A DNA stretch of 64,000 nucleotides from Saxidomus purpurata (GCA_022818135.1 JAFMSR010000016.1:11147302-11211301); one strand, 5' to 3'; shown: positions 21,356 to 33,734, numbered from the stretch's first letter. Notes: a model not told the origin generated them from the sequence alone. Translations and numbers: made by a program.

Positions 21356-22059
21356 CTGGCTGTTGCATCATATCTATAAATACACAGTAGTTCAATGCAG
21401 CCTTCACTCTGTGAATTAATTAATGTATTAATAATACATGTAATACCTTAACTGTGATATGCAAAAAAATGTACATGTTCAACTCTAAACACAGCTAAAA
21501 CACAGTGTTAGATTGAACCTGACAATATTGTCGCGTCCTTGACAAAATATATAGAATAGATCTAAAGTTACAGTACTGTAACATGTATCAAAATAAATAT
21601 ACATACATGTACATTGTATATATATAAATGGAACACTTTGGAAAACTTGAAACATTTCTGGTTACATGTATAACAAAATATGAACTGAACTTGCTATACT
21701 GTAAAATACTTGCAAAAAATCTTTCCAAACTATTACCACAACAACAAACAGATATTAACCACAGCATTTCCTTACTTTTAATCTTAAGTGTTTAAGTTTA
21801 ACTAGTTATTCAGATTCAAAACCCAATTGCTCTATCTTATAAGTTCTAATTTGCTTTTAAATCCCAACTGTTTCTTTCCTTGGGCAAAGACACTGATGCC
21901 AAACGTGCCTCAGTCCACCTAGCTGTAAATGGGTAGCAGTCATGAAAAACTCGCTGCCTCTCTTGCGCGAGCGTGATGACATCTGGAATGAGTGTTTTAA
22001 TAATCTACGAAGCTTTCTTCGTAATTGGACTAAAATAAATTCGTATAAACTGTTTCTAT

Positions 22060-22291
22060 CTAGTACTGTAAAACACTTTGAATTCATGCGACAAAAAATT
22101 TGTCACTTTTGACCTCCAGGTCAATTCACAAGACACGATGAATTCACAAAAAAGTGATCCTGCTAGTTCACATTGTTGTAACAACATCAATCATTTCCAA
22201 ATAACTTCAATTAGCAAAATGATGAATTCGCAAAGGTGTGCTCTCACAAAACAAATACGAAAATAAAGTTCTCGCAAATATTTGATTTACA
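22060..22291. mobile_element. MITE with TACTGTAAAACACTTT end
   Basis: It begins TACTGTAAAACACTTTGAAT, like the left end at 52173, and ends near atttgatttacaataa. Its interior repeats 'aattcrcaa' motifs. Confidence 0.5.
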
Positions 22292-22559
22292 ATAATTTTT
22301 TTATATACATGCTTTCTTCCTAAAGCTGTTTCTTTGTAAATGTTTTACTTCACAGTTGTTTCAGATTTTGAACACTAGGTTTTATTTCAAAAACCTATAA
22401 AACTTGTCAAATATATACACAGTAAACGCATTCCGTTTGCACCATCATTTATAATAAACTGTTTTTTTGTTAGAAACATGAATTTTTCGCAAGAAATCCT
22501 GTTATTAATAAAGCACGACAATGCTGTATAAACAAATATTGCTGTAATGTTCCGACTTG

Positions 22560-22860
22560 TTCTGTTTAACTTGTATTCCAACATGACTCATGATTTTGTC
22601 TCTATATACAAATGCTATGTTATGCCATAAACAACATGGAAACCGATTTGCCGTCAAAAAAGACGTCCTACTGTGCCACATGACCTTGAATAAATATCTG
22701 CGTAGAAAATAAAACTTTGCATTTATTCACATTTCAGCGCTGTATAAGCATTTCTTTGTCATTCTGATGCAAATTACTGGGCATCAGAACTCCAAATAAT
22801 TGTTTATTACACAACGAACACTGCTGAAATGGATATTATTTCATAATTCAAAGTCCCTTG
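22560..22860. repeat. Dispersed repeat shared with 42160-42520
   Basis: Shares catgactcatgattttgtct, ctatatacaaa, aaacaacatgg-aaccgat, gcgtagaaaataaa and ctttgcatttattcac with 42160-42330, and the cagnactccaaataattgtttatt arm with 42353-42520. Confidence 0.6.
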
Positions 22861-22999
22861 AACTTCAATATTTGTAATAAACTGCCGCTGACCCAGCAGA
22901 GTGCAGACAGTTCAAAACTCAACAAAAGCCGTCTAAATGCCAAAGCAAACATAAACTTTGCATCACGAAAGACACAGTCACACTTCTCTTAAACTATAG

Positions 23000-23400
23000 A
23001 TTTTTTCCTGGAATAACTATGTCTCCCCACCCTTTTAACTTGACCTTTGAGTCAGAAACCCCAAAATTATGATATGCACAACACAACATCATACTAATGC
23101 TTCCAGCAAAATTTTATGAAAATCAAGAAAGGGCTTTTGGAGAACATGGAAAAGATTTTTGGTTTTCAAGTCCTTGTGACCTTGACCTTTCTGAATATCA
23201 TAAATATACAAAAAGATATTTACGCCAAAATCTTCAAAGTCCAATAACTCAATAATACTCAATAACACCAAAATCAATCAAGCGGAAATCCTGACGATAT
23301 GTACAACTTCTGGTACTAAACATTTCTACTAAGTTTCAGTACCATCCATCCAGGACAAACAACTGACAAGGGCTGGGGGGGGACACCACAACAATATGTC
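23000..23400. repeat. TGACCTTGACC-containing repeat
   Basis: It has gtctccccaccc near 23022 and gtccccccaccactggttgg-agacataaa near 23397, and a TGACCTTGACCT motif at 23177-23188. Confidence 0.5.
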
Positions 23401-23452
23401 CCCCCACCACTGGTTGGAGACATAAAAGGGGGTGATTTGTGGGGGGGGGGGG

Positions 23453-24280
23453 GCTCGACTTTTTAGTGCTTGCCAAAAAACAAAACTTTGACCGTTAGGG
23501 CCAAAGATTTCTAGGAATATCTAAGTACAAATCATACAACAAAAATATTTTATGCCAACTTTCAAAGTTTCTCAAAGGTTAAGTCAACAAGTGGACAATA
23601 ACTGAAAATTTTAACTAAGTCTAAGTCAAAAAGGGCCATAATTCATATAAAATCCTTCACAGAATTACCTTCTCGCCGTGTTTTGGGATCTGATGGTAAA
23701 CAAGTATTCCAACTTTCAAAGTAATATCTGGAGGCGGTTTAGTCAAAAAGTGGACTGGTACAAAAAACTTAACCCAGATTCTAGGTAAAAGGCCTTAATT
23801 TTTAAACAATCCTCTACCTACAGTGGGGTATCATGTAAACCATCCATCCAGGATTCAAAGCAATATCTCACAGGGTTAAGGGGGTAAGTGGATTTTACCC
23901 ATATTCAATGTACTAGAAAAGGGGCAAACGGATCAAAACCAGGTTATGTATTTTTGTTTGTTGATGTAGGTCATGATGGTAAATAATCATTATGTCTCCA
24001 ATAACACCATTAAGGTTTGGAAATAAAGGGGGGGGGGGAGGGAAAACATAACAACTCATAACTGTTAAGTCAAGGGGCCATAACTGTCAAACCATACACA
24101 GAGTTATGTACTCTTGTCTGTAATAGGTTACAGAAGTGGTAAATATCAAAACCATACCGCTAATTGCTGGTACGAAAACTTAACAAGGTGTGACGCCAAC
24201 GCCGACGCCGACGCAGACGCCGACGCCGACGCCGGGCGAGAGGATGGCTACCCCTTTTCATAGAAAAGTCGAGCTAAAAA
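23453..24280. mobile_element. Element with GCTCGACTTTT ... AAAAGTCGAGC ends (copy 1)
   Basis: Short inverted ends. The interior has diverged units 'gtcaaaaagtggactggtac-aaaaacttaac', 'ggccataattcatataaaat' and a (gacgcc)n run at about 24191-24235. Related copies are at 48998-49777 and 60648-62053. Confidence 0.7.
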
Positions 24281-25556
24281 TGCACTAAATAAAGAAACTA
24301 ATAACAGAATAAATATCAAAACATACAGCATTGCTTGCTAGGGCACTTTTAAACGTTTTGAGCAACCTTGGAAATATAATCTCCACTAATCAATGCATCT
24401 TAAATGCATCTATTATAGTTACATATGTGTTTTTGTAACACTGCAAAATTAATGATACAACCTAGAAAGGTAAGGCTTATTATATAAGTCTTTGATAAGA
24501 AAGAATTAAAAAAATTGACTGAAAAAAGCCGGCTTTGAAATTTCATAACTTTTGACACAGAAGAGATAATTACAAAATTTCAACTGTTCTTTGAAGCTCT
24601 TTCCAAGCTCTTCAAATCTAAATCTGTGTTACAATTTGTAACAAGTATTAACCTTAAGAAAATGCCCTGTGGTTGCTAAGGAAATGTGTAATCTAAAATG
24701 GTAACAAAATGTAAAAAAAAATGGCTTTTAAAATGATTAAACTTTTTTTTAGATATTAATATGGCAACAAAGATCACAACCCCGCAGCGGGATTTCTAAA
24801 CCGTAAACAAGGGCTGAAAACTCATAATCCAAATTTGGCACCTGAATTTTCAAAATCTAGCATTTGAAAAATCCATTATTAGCACTTATTTAGCTATAAT
24901 TGACAAAAAATGTGAAAAAAATCTGTATTCGAGGAAGGGCCATAATGGCCCTTTTTCACTCACCCCAAGTCAATACTCAATAGACAATAGGAGAATCATT
25001 GTGTGCCTCAGTTAGGTAAGGCTTCATCAGTTAGGTACATGTAAGAGTTCTTCAGTTAGGTACATTACGGGTGAAAACCTTATGAACAAAATTCCTCAAG
25101 TCGCAACAAAAGATACACGTATGTAATTGTTTTTCAAAACTTTGAGCACTATCATTTTGAGAGACACACTTTCAAGCTTTAAAATTCAGAACCTTTCACC
25201 AACTTAAATTTCAACCATTTAATCCCTGTTCTGCTTGTGTCAAATAATTCTGCCTTTGCCACCAGTGTAGATTATGATCAGTTTCCATGTCTGATCATTA
25301 TATTCACTGCTCTCTATTCAGTCTGTAAATTTTCAGGTAACACCCCTTCCAACAATCAATGGTACAATTCAAACTGATAAATAGACTGGTCCATTTTAGA
25401 AATTTTGTGGTGAATGATTGTTAAGTGCACACAGATCCTTCAGGTAACACCCCTTCTAACAATCAATGGTACAATTCAAACTGATAAATAGACCGGTCAT
25501 TTTGAATTTTGTGGTGCAAGGTACACAGATGCTTAAGGTAGATATTCCAGTCCCAG
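24281..25556. other. Intergenic DNA beyond the RRM gene 3' end
   Basis: AT-rich. It holds a direct duplication of about 75 bp (25333-25410 and 25437-25512, caggtaacaccccttc and aatcaatggtacaattcaaa). No coding feature was seen. Confidence 0.55.
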
Positions 25557-25703
25557 CTAAGTGTCAAAAGGCATCTTTGGTTTAACCTCATCTTTCTGTT
25601 TCACTTTCTCCAGCAGCTGTTTCTCTGTCATTTTACCGTCTGACGTAAACTCCACAACAATCTTTCTTCCTGCCAAAGTTGTATTGTTGAGTCTTAGCCC
25701 AAT
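25557..25703 (-). CDS. RRM gene exon 4 (last)
   Basis: Acceptor gtttcag, phase 0; stop TAG at 25559-25557. It encodes the end of the RRM (LRLNNTTLAGRKIVVEFTSD) and a charged C-terminal tail. Confidence 0.9.
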   Translation of the reverse strand: MGLRLNNTTLAGRKIVVEFTSDGKMTEKQLLEKVKQKDEVKPKMPFDT

Positions 25704-28700
25704 CTGAAACAAAACAGAGTTACACACGTAAAACTAGTGTTTTCACACATTTTCTAAAATATACATTGTACATACATACATGTATGTGTGCAAGTTACAT
25801 GTATCCTTATATATGACAATGGCGGTTTGTGACAAACCAGTGGCTCACAGCTTTTTAAGTGTAAGTAGTAAATTTAACACCCCTTAAACAATAAATGGCA
25901 CAGTCTAGACTGTGTGTTGGACTGGCTCATTTTAGAAATATAGCAGCCAGGTCAGTATCATCGTTTATTTAACTAACTTACTAAGTGTTAAATGACGAAA
26001 ATGAAAGTGTTTTTCTTTATATTGCCTGGGACCTAAGTTTTTAACATCTTATCAAAATTATGATTAAAACTTTAAATAATTGTTTTAGTGACAACATTTC
26101 AATATTGATGGAAATAGAAACTTTACTCTGTGTCCAATCGTATTGTTGAATTCCACGTAAGCATAGCCTCTGCCCGTCTCCGTTCCTCGGTATTTCGGCA
26201 ACTTCACTGACTTAACACCACAACCTAAACACAAATGTTTAAAATAATGCTTACTATGGTCTCCGGAATTTCAAATGTATAATACTATGCTTCAAACGAT
26301 TTATCTGGGGGGGGGTTTGTGGGGGGGTACAGTGTACAATAAATAGCATACTTGCTGATTCATCCTTTTGATTTCTCAATGCCCCTGTCATTTGCCAAAG
26401 TTACTGATTGCTGAAAACATCAAATTTTTTATCATTGTTTTACTTGACTGGAATAGTTTGAACAAGTTGAAAGTGAAACAACTGTGTGAAGTTTTATCAA
26501 AATCGGCATGTGGAAGATACAGTCCAGACACAAAATTGCAGACAGATTGAAGGACAAACGAATCAGTGCACACTTATAGTCTCCGATCCAGTAACATGAC
26601 CGGTAAGGCACTAATTATATACCTTCTTGTTATACAGGGGTCTTTAAAAACAAATATTCACCACCGGAGTACCATTGCTCTAAAAGTCTCATGAACAACA
26701 CAACATTGTCCATTTCAACTGACGGTCTAGTTTTCACCCCAAGTGACCCAATTCAAACTTGACCTAGAATTCATCAAGACAAACAGTCAACATTCATAAT
26801 GACTGCTTTTGGAGCCTCTGTTTATAGTCCCGGCTGACCCTGGGATTTCTCCATGGGTGAAATAGCCAAGACCCCTAGTGACCTACTAGTTATTGTCCTT
26901 AAGTAGGTGATTTCACCTCAATTTACATGAAAAAGTTCATCATGGACAAAAAATCCTTGCAATTTTCGCGACTGTGAATAAAACGCAAATACTTTTATTC
27001 TGTACAAAGTTTTCCTCTGATATGACCCAGTAGTCTACTTATTGACCCAACGTGCCCCTACTTCCCCCTATGAGCTAGTTTCCAATATAGCTTAGAGTTC
27101 ATCGTCACAAACATTCATGATGACTGGGTACTGTTAATTGGGTTATACTCACGATGCATCAATTTTCGCTATTTTCACGAATTTCCTACTTTGCTACATT
27201 TAAAAATCTAGGGAAAGGTTCATTTCACATAGATTTACTATAAGAGAATTCACAAATTTAAAATCTGTGAATAGGTCAGACCGTCTTTCTGCTAACAAAT
27301 CGTGAAATTCTCGTTACATGAAAATTACCCATTTTACAGTATAGTATAAAATGCTCAGTGTTTTTCTATATTTTAAAAAAAACATCCAATGTGATAACGG
27401 GATTTTAACAGAACATTTACAACACATGTACAAACCTGCCCTTTTGAAGTGAGTCATCAACTGTTGTTTGGTTATATCCTCTGGTAAATTTCCCACAAAA
27501 AGAACAAGTTTCTTTGGAACATGAATACTGGAACTATTTTCAAGTTTCTCCACTGCGTCCACATACATTTGTTTTGTTTTTTTTAGAGCAGTCTTTTCTT
27601 TGGACCCATCACCAGTCATCTCACCATTGTTACCGTATCTCGATTTTTTTGGCAACTGATTCGGTGTAGACGAATTATCTACACTAGCACCAATTTTTGA
27701 ATCTTCATGTTTTGTATTGTTTTGTGAGGCAATAGTTTTCCCTGATTTTTTATGTGTCTGTGATGGTGAATGTTTTGATTTTTGTGTAGCTGTTGATGGC
27801 TGACTTGAAGCACTCTCTTTAGATGTCGGCGAGTTCTGTTTACAAGCACGCGCTGAAAACATATGTTAATTTTATAACATGCCTTTCCCTGGAATAATCA
27901 GACATAAAAACATCAATCAAGAACAATGTATGAGACAAGAGGTAGATAGTTTTTGCTATAACCTTCAACTAACAACAAAAGATATATATATCCCCCTCCT
28001 CTGAAACTTCCCCAATTGCACTAGCTATTAAACATGTATGATGCAGTAATACCCAGTGATTATCTATTCTTTGAAACTAGCATACTTTCTTCACTGCCTT
28101 GCTACAATGTACTTGAGATGTAACAGTGAAGCTATGACATTCTCCAACACTGTAAACTGGGTCATATTTGCGATGGTTTATTAATGTAATTTCGCTATTT
28201 TTGCGAATTTCTCTCTTTACTAATTTAAAATGATTTTTTATGAACTACCAAGAAAATTGTGGGTTTTTTTGTGGAAAAACAATTTTAAATCTTTGTAGTA
28301 TTTGAACAAAAATAACTTGAATGAGTTATCATGACTGAAAAATAACTTGTAGAAGTTATAGTGTTAAAAATCTTGCGAAAGATTCATTTGTAATTTGTAT
28401 TAGAAAAAAATGTTGATGGACCCTAATGCCACTGTTTCTTTGCGAAAATGTGTTGTCAGAAAGAATTTTTTACAGTCTCTCCCTTTGCTGTATCATTGTC
28501 AGGGAAATATGTTACAAATACACATATCTACAAACATGTACATATATTTGTATATCAGAAATATTAACACCATCTTTGGGAAATGTTAAGTCCATCAAGG
28601 CTTTCATAAAATTAGGATTTTACAATACGTACCTCTAGTTACCCTCGAGAGATTTTTTTTCTCCTCCAGCCATTTCTTTCTCTTCTCCATTCGAGGAGTG

Positions 28701-28711
28701 ATTTTTGCCAT
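25557..28711 (-). CDS. Small RRM protein, Nop6-like
   Basis: Probably an RNA-binding ribosome-biogenesis protein. Four coding exons on the - strand: 28711-28633, 27852-27436, 26224-26127, 25703-25557; splice borders and phases agree and give 246 residues. Residues 1-26 are basic (MAKITPRMEKRKKWLEEKK). About 27-130 is a low-complexity S/K/T/Q-rich, presumably disordered region. The single RRM at about 140-220 has RNP2 LFVGNL, RNP1 GRGYAYVEF and the ending LAGRKIVVEF. The last strand plus the Ser/Thr/Lys-rich leader resemble the RRM of the yeast Nop6 type; this is family resemblance, not a proven orthologue. The C-terminus is Lys/Glu-rich and ends KPKMPFDT. RBM34-type proteins were considered, but only one RRM is present. 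The RRM is confident, the exact name is not. Confidence 0.88.
26127..26224 (-). CDS. RRM gene exon 3
   Basis: Acceptor gtttag, donor gtaaag; phase 1 in, 0 out. It encodes CGVKSVKLPKYRGTETGRGY and the rest of RNP1 (AYVEF). Confidence 0.9.
26818..26905. mobile_element. SINE tail fragment (family B)
   Basis: Has gaccctgggatttctccatg and agccaagacccctagtgacc, matching the tail of 58972-59296 and 8535-8610. Confidence 0.5.
27129..27341. mobile_element. MITE, TACTGTAAA family, in RRM gene intron
   Basis: Ends TACTGTTAATTGGGTTA and AATTACCCATTTTACAGTA are inverted copies, with the usual interior ttcgctattttcacgaattt. Confidence 0.75.
27436..27852 (-). CDS. RRM gene exon 2
   Basis: Acceptor gttttcag, donor gtttgt; phase 1 on both sides, 417 bases. 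It encodes the disordered Ser/Lys-rich region and the first RRM strand (LVLFVGNLPEDITKQQLMTH). A MITE (27129-27341) lies within 100 bases past its donor. Confidence 0.9.
28150..28400. mobile_element. Fragment of the TACTGTAAA MITE family
   Basis: Left end cactgtaaactgggtcatat and ttcgctatttttgcgaattt. The right part is replaced by other AT-rich text, with tcttgcgaaagattcatttg near 28370. Confidence 0.5.
28633..28711 (-). CDS. RRM gene exon 1 (first coding)
   Basis: ATG at 28711-28709, donor gtacgt at 28632. It encodes 26 residues, mostly Lys/Arg/Glu. A good acceptor (tatattgcag, ending 28722) lies ten bases upstream of the ATG, so the mRNA probably has an upstream non-coding exon. Confidence 0.8.
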
Positions 28712-28754
28712 TGTCACACCCCTGCAATATAAACTAGAAAATTGTTTTCAAGTA

Positions 28755-29170
28755 CAACATGTCTCCCGTCGGACCCCCAACCCAGACTCCCTCCCCAAAG
28801 AACCTTGACCTTAGACCTACTGACCTCAAACTCAATTCATAGTTTAGCACCAATATGCTTTTAAGGTTTTTGTCATTTTACGATCAATTGTGTGACCTTG
28901 ATATTTGACCCTTGAAGCAATAGGGGTCTCCCACTGGTCATGAGCAATAATGAATAAGCCTACCGAGTTATAGAATCCAAAGGCCAACACTTACTGTTTT
29001 TCAGTTAGATGGGAAACCACATTTTTAACCAAATGTCCCTTGACCTTGCCCTCTGATCCCAAAATCAATAGAGGTCTTCCACTGGCCATGACTAATAAGC
29101 CTATGAAGTAATGTCATCCACAACCAACAGCTTTTCAGTTATTGATCAGAAACCTAGACATCCCTAACAG
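28755..29170. repeat. TGACC-rich diverged repeat upstream of the RRM gene
   Basis: Contains ccttgaccttagacctactg, gtgaccttgatatttgaccc and ccttgaccttgccctctgat, with 'ggtctnccactggncatga' twice (28925, 29073). Confidence 0.5.
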
Positions 29171-29505
29171 ATAGTTGTTGGGCATTTACGAACCCAAGAT
29201 TATCCAATATTTAGGTGTATTTATGATTTTATAAGATAAGATTAAGTTTAATAATGACGCTAATACCATTCAAGGTTCAATTTACCTATAATTAATCTAT
29301 ACAGTTACCCACATCAATCGGTGAAATGTAAAAATATAGTAGGATATTGACGTAACAATCTGAAACCCTCAGAGATGAAGTTTAGTTTTATTAACCATGA
29401 TACTGCTGATATATGGTGAGTATGTAAAATTGTCTATTTAAGTTGAAACGTCTAGTTTAAATCAGAAGTGAGATTTTTCATAAACCATTAGGTTTTTATG
29501 CATAC

Positions 29506-29595
29506 CTGTGAACCCTACCGTTTCTTGCGTTATACTACTGAAATTCAAAGAGAAAAGTAATCTCCCGCCAGAAGGTGCCATTCTACCGTAAATTA
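29506..29595 (-). other. Possible 5'UTR exon and promoter of the RRM gene
   Basis: On the - strand, a strong donor ACAG|GTATGC ends at 29506, matching the acceptor at 28722. Upstream lies TTCTGGCGGGAGA, which resembles an E2F site. If joined, an upstream ATG (29581-29579) would open a 24-codon frame ending with TGA two bases before the main ATG. This rests on splice-site reading only. Confidence 0.35.
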
Positions 29596-29659
29596 CAATT
29601 ATGATAAAATTGACCTTTAACCCAGAATGTAAACAAAATATTGACTGGTTTTCCACTTT

Positions 29660-31215
29660 GTGCAGACTGATTTATCAATATCACCGCTAAATTGTATACC
29701 AGTCTGCTTCCATGTGCTACCTGTTGTTAATTACATTTCAATTTGGTGTGTCACCAAATGTTTTTCACACATTTTATGATGGGGATTATAATTGTTAATT
29801 AGTGTCTGTACCCATCAGGAGTTGTTTCGTAATGAATTATAACTAAGTAGGCAGAGTGGTAGATCCTAGTCCATAAAATTAATTAATCACAGGATATAAA
29901 CAGATTGGACAAAAGGTACAAAACAAGGCTGGAAAATGAGATATTATAAATGTTACCTGGCAATTATTTCTAAATCGATTTTTATTTTTTATTCACAATA
30001 TAAGAATTCAAGATTACCAAGCTAATATTTTAGATATATTTTAATTTCCATATATGCATATTTTTAAATCCTACTTTCACTTTACAGATAATTATTTTGT
30101 GAACAGAAAGTGAAAGTAGATTTAAAAACACTATGATTTAATACAGATATTTAAAGCAGCTTTTCAATGCCATTTGTGACTTTACTAGCTTGAAGTGCAT
30201 GCATAGGTTAAAACCTCCCGCAATTATGACCAATCTCCCTCATTTCTATCAAAAGTGGTTCACAGGTATGTTTTACAGTAAAGAGATGTCTAATCTTCAT
30301 TTTAGAGACTCACTCAGTGGAAAAGTTGCGATTTGCACTAAATAAATAACAATAATCTACTTGTAATATGAGTCTATAATATGTGGTCTTAAGTATTGAG
30401 AGCATTAAAATTAGGCTTGAAGGTGTGACATTTATACAATGTCAGATCTATGAATGGGGTCCGTGATACTGCAACGCCAAATTAATCAGCATTATCCCAC
30501 TCGTTATCTGTGTGGTTGGTTCGAAAGCTCAAATGGGGTTATGTTTAACATAGCAACAGTATTTTCCTCAGAAAAAACCCTCTATTTTGGTCTTTTGAAG
30601 GTCTGTTACAAAAACTTACATCAAATTATACATGTAGTTTTTAGTGATTCAAAGTGATTAAATATGCTGGAAGCATTTGAAGATGAATTTGATGTTGACT
30701 CGAAAACTTATCATTATAATCAAGATAATCTTTATTCAATATATGAAAAAGATGAGCATATTGGTCATGTGGTGCTATGACTGCTATTTCAACTTATCCG
30801 AAAAATCCTGCCCGAATACATGTCTCTTGAAAATTCGTATACAGATATACCAGCGGTACATTACTTTAAGAATGTTCTCATGTTCATAATTGTGTAGAGC
30901 GTTTTACTTTAAAAATAGTTGTTTTCTATGAAATATAAGCTTTAAATACGACTGAAATCACCTAAAAACACTTGTTATTTCTCTACCTGAATTGGCTCTG
31001 GGCACTCTCTGCTGACTACAATTGTCGTTGTCATCGTTGCCTGACAGCCCCCCAGTTAATCAGCATTTGCTTGTCAGGAGATATGATATAGATGACATAA
31101 GACATAAATTTGTTTAGTGTCCGTTAAATTTCCAGTCAATGCCACCTATTTTCTCATTTTCTGTCACCAGTTAGATACATGCGCTGTTCCGTTCACAGTT
31201 ACTGGACACATGTAT
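29660..31215. other. Intergenic DNA, nothing recognised
   Basis: AT-rich. 30040-30135 carries a loose inverted repeat (aaatcctactttcactttac / gtgaaagtagatttaaa). Open frames at 30454-30889 have no domain or splice context. Confidence 0.45.
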
Positions 31216-31219
31216 ACAG

Positions 31220-31279
31220 TTTTTTTACTTATATATGCCTATCACAGAATAGAATAATAGGCATATATAAGTAAAAAAA
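31220..31279. repeat. Perfect 23-bp-stem hairpin
   Basis: tttttttacttatatatgcc+tat (31220-31242) pairs with its exact complement at 31257-31279 across a 14-base loop. Confidence 0.85.
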
Positions 31280-31299
31280 AGTATGTTTCAAGTACCTAT

Positions 31300-31440
31300 G
31301 GTCCCGTTAGGGCATGTCGAAACGTTGAAAAGTCGAAACCACAATGTTGAAAAGTCGAAACTACTATGGTTAAAATTCAAAACCAGTTTCAACTTTTCAT
31401 CATCGTGGTTTTGTTTTGGGTCCTAATATAACGGGTCTGG
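31300..31440. repeat. Imperfect palindromic repeat 'gaaaagtcgaaac'
   Basis: gttgaaaagtcgaaacca appears twice, and the facing arm holds tttcaacttttcatcatcgt+ggttt. Outer strings cccgttag / ctaatataacggg face each other. A related string is at 35615-35720. Confidence 0.5.
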
Positions 31441-32947
31441 TAACGCACGTTATCCGCCCAGTATCCTGTCTCGGCTTGGTGCATAATTTCAAATATTCAG
31501 AGGCAACTGTAGGGGCGCACAGGTCAGATCTCAAAAGTGACAACAGAAAATGTCCATACGAGTACAGAAAACTGTTATGTATGCACAGATTTTGCTGGAG
31601 CCATGGGCCGTGGGACACCCGATGGGTCCAGACCAAAGCAACCGAGGCCCCCGGAAGCTCTGTGGTTTTAGCAATTTCTGAACAATTCAGATGCGTTTCC
31701 AAGAACCTATGTATCTATTGTAGACGAAACAAAAGTTGATGTGAAATGAAATGACAAAACTGTCAAACTTTGAAGTTCTCTCTCCCAGTCTGTGTGATGT
31801 GAAAACTGTTTTAATTTGGAAAACCATGGTCCTTATACAAACTCTCTCGAAGCCCGCTCCCCCGTACTAGTAACTGTTAGTGGGACCATTCTTCGTTTTA
31901 TGAATTGTTATTTTCATAAGGGATATAAACATGTAGAAGAAGTTAAAAGCTATCACGGCGTTTATTCAAATAATTTTAAATCATATTCTAAGCATACATA
32001 GACTTGCATGTCCTAAAAACGTAAGACCAAACGTTAGACTCTTTTTTTCTTGAATATGTCCATAATCATCTCTGCATTAACTCAATGTCCATATGAATGT
32101 TCACAAGTCCAATACGCCCTGTAGTCAGACAGGCTCTCTGGCACGTCTTCAACCGCCGTAATTTCTGACGATGTACGTAGAGTTCTAGTACATGTTTATA
32201 CATAATCTTTTTATATGATTTTCTTTTGGAGTTTAAATACAGCCCATGCATACAGTAGTTCGTTCGCAGACGAGTTTGGTTTTGAACCTTTATACATTTT
32301 CATTTTTGCTGGACTCCAATAAAGGATCGAGTGTCAACTTCTTTAAGCGTCTAATATGATAAGGCAATGTAACAAAACTGTACATTATAATCTATTATAT
32401 TTCTGCAATATTGTCCAGGCGTAAAAGTGTTAATTAAAAGCAGACAGTAATATGTCATATTCGTTTAACTTACTTATCATATGCATAGGTTGTAAGGTCT
32501 ATAATATATTTTAATTCAAATAGATTTCTTTAAATATTCTGACATTTTTGTTCAATATTTTATCAATCTCGTTATTTGGCCTAATTTGGAGCTGTTGATC
32601 TAGTAGAGGAGAAGGCCCATTCGTAATAAAGTGTTTAAATTGATTACTCCAAGCGTTTTGAGCGTTTACAGCGCTTTGGTCTAAGGGAATTAGAAAAAGA
32701 AATATTGTACATACTTGCTCCCCTTGTCACAATATGTTTGAAACTAGCGTAAAACAATACTCGGACAAAGTTTACGACTTTCAGCATTTAAGTACAGTCG
32801 ATATCGTATGTGATATAATAAATTTTTGTATTATAATATATATTTCATATTCTATAAAATAGTTCAGCGCTCATGGATCTTTCCAATGATTATAAACACA
32901 TATATTTATGATATAGCAGATTACAGCATCAAAATACCTGTACTCAC

Positions 32948-33052
32948 GTGCTCTTCATATTTTGTGGCCAACGTTACACCATTAGACCAATAGGGTATAA
33001 TTAAGTCAATGGCGAGACCAAATATGAGGTTCGAAAGGAAAACCACAGCCAT
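32948..33052 (-). CDS. Candidate first exon of a small membrane protein
   Basis: On the - strand, ATG in good context (caagATGG) opens 35 codons ending exactly at a strong donor CAC|GTGAGT. The product starts with a hydrophobic helix (MAVVFLSNLIFGLAIDLII) followed by PYWSNG. A helix ending in PYW is the usual start of PMP22/claudin-type four-helix proteins, but the other exons were not found in a matching phase. 31400-31702 (-) holds an open stretch with GPWLQQNLC, which may be a later exon, but its phase does not join directly. Unproven. Confidence 0.4.
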
Positions 33053-33734
33053 CTTGGGTCTCTGGTAGCTTTCTTCTTTAACAAGACCAACTTGTATCGC
33101 TGTCTGTTGAACTAAAAATTGTAGATAATCATTGAAGAGTGTTCCATTCAGTCCCTAAGATTTTATCCTGACATAATAAAAGCATTCAATTGACACCTTT
33201 CTTTCATATTCGTTGTGCTTTTGAATTGGTTCGATGTAACATGTATATTGTCATTTGTATACGATGTAAAGTGTTGTTTGCTAGCTAAAACGTACACGAT
33301 ACGTACAAGCACAACGGAAACGCCATGACTGTATCAAAACACTTTCTTCTTTCACATCTTAAAAAATTAAATGGTGCAATTCCATTTAAAAATAGAAATA
33401 TAAACTAATGTTAACTTCAATCTGTTGATATTTTGAAATTGATTTACTGTTTGAAATGCTACGAAATTCTGCTATATATACTGTAGTGAAATTTTCAAAG
33501 TTACATATGTAAAAGTTCACTTATTAACCGGTTTGCAAATCCCCATTGGGGAGGCTTGACAGGTTACTAAGTTAGCAATTGTTTCCCGAATTCGTCGGAA
33601 ATCGGGAGTTTCCTTTGCGATGCGTGTATGTGGTCGCACGGTCGCCAAACTGTCCATTTTTTCCGAAAACTATTTCTATTAATATAACACGATTTGTATT
33701 CATTTATATTTAAAGAAGTATCCTCCCTTATTTT

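Noticed and set aside
31400..31739. Two overlapping 100-codon frames on opposite strands
   Set aside because: Open on both strands with no clear domain. GPWLQQNLC on the - strand is mentioned as a possible exon, but phase and borders do not fit the upstream exon.
32066..32251. 61-codon - strand frame with CQRACLTTGRIGLV as a second exon of the 32948 gene
   Set aside because: The acceptor has no pyrimidine tract and no donor follows; family features are missing.
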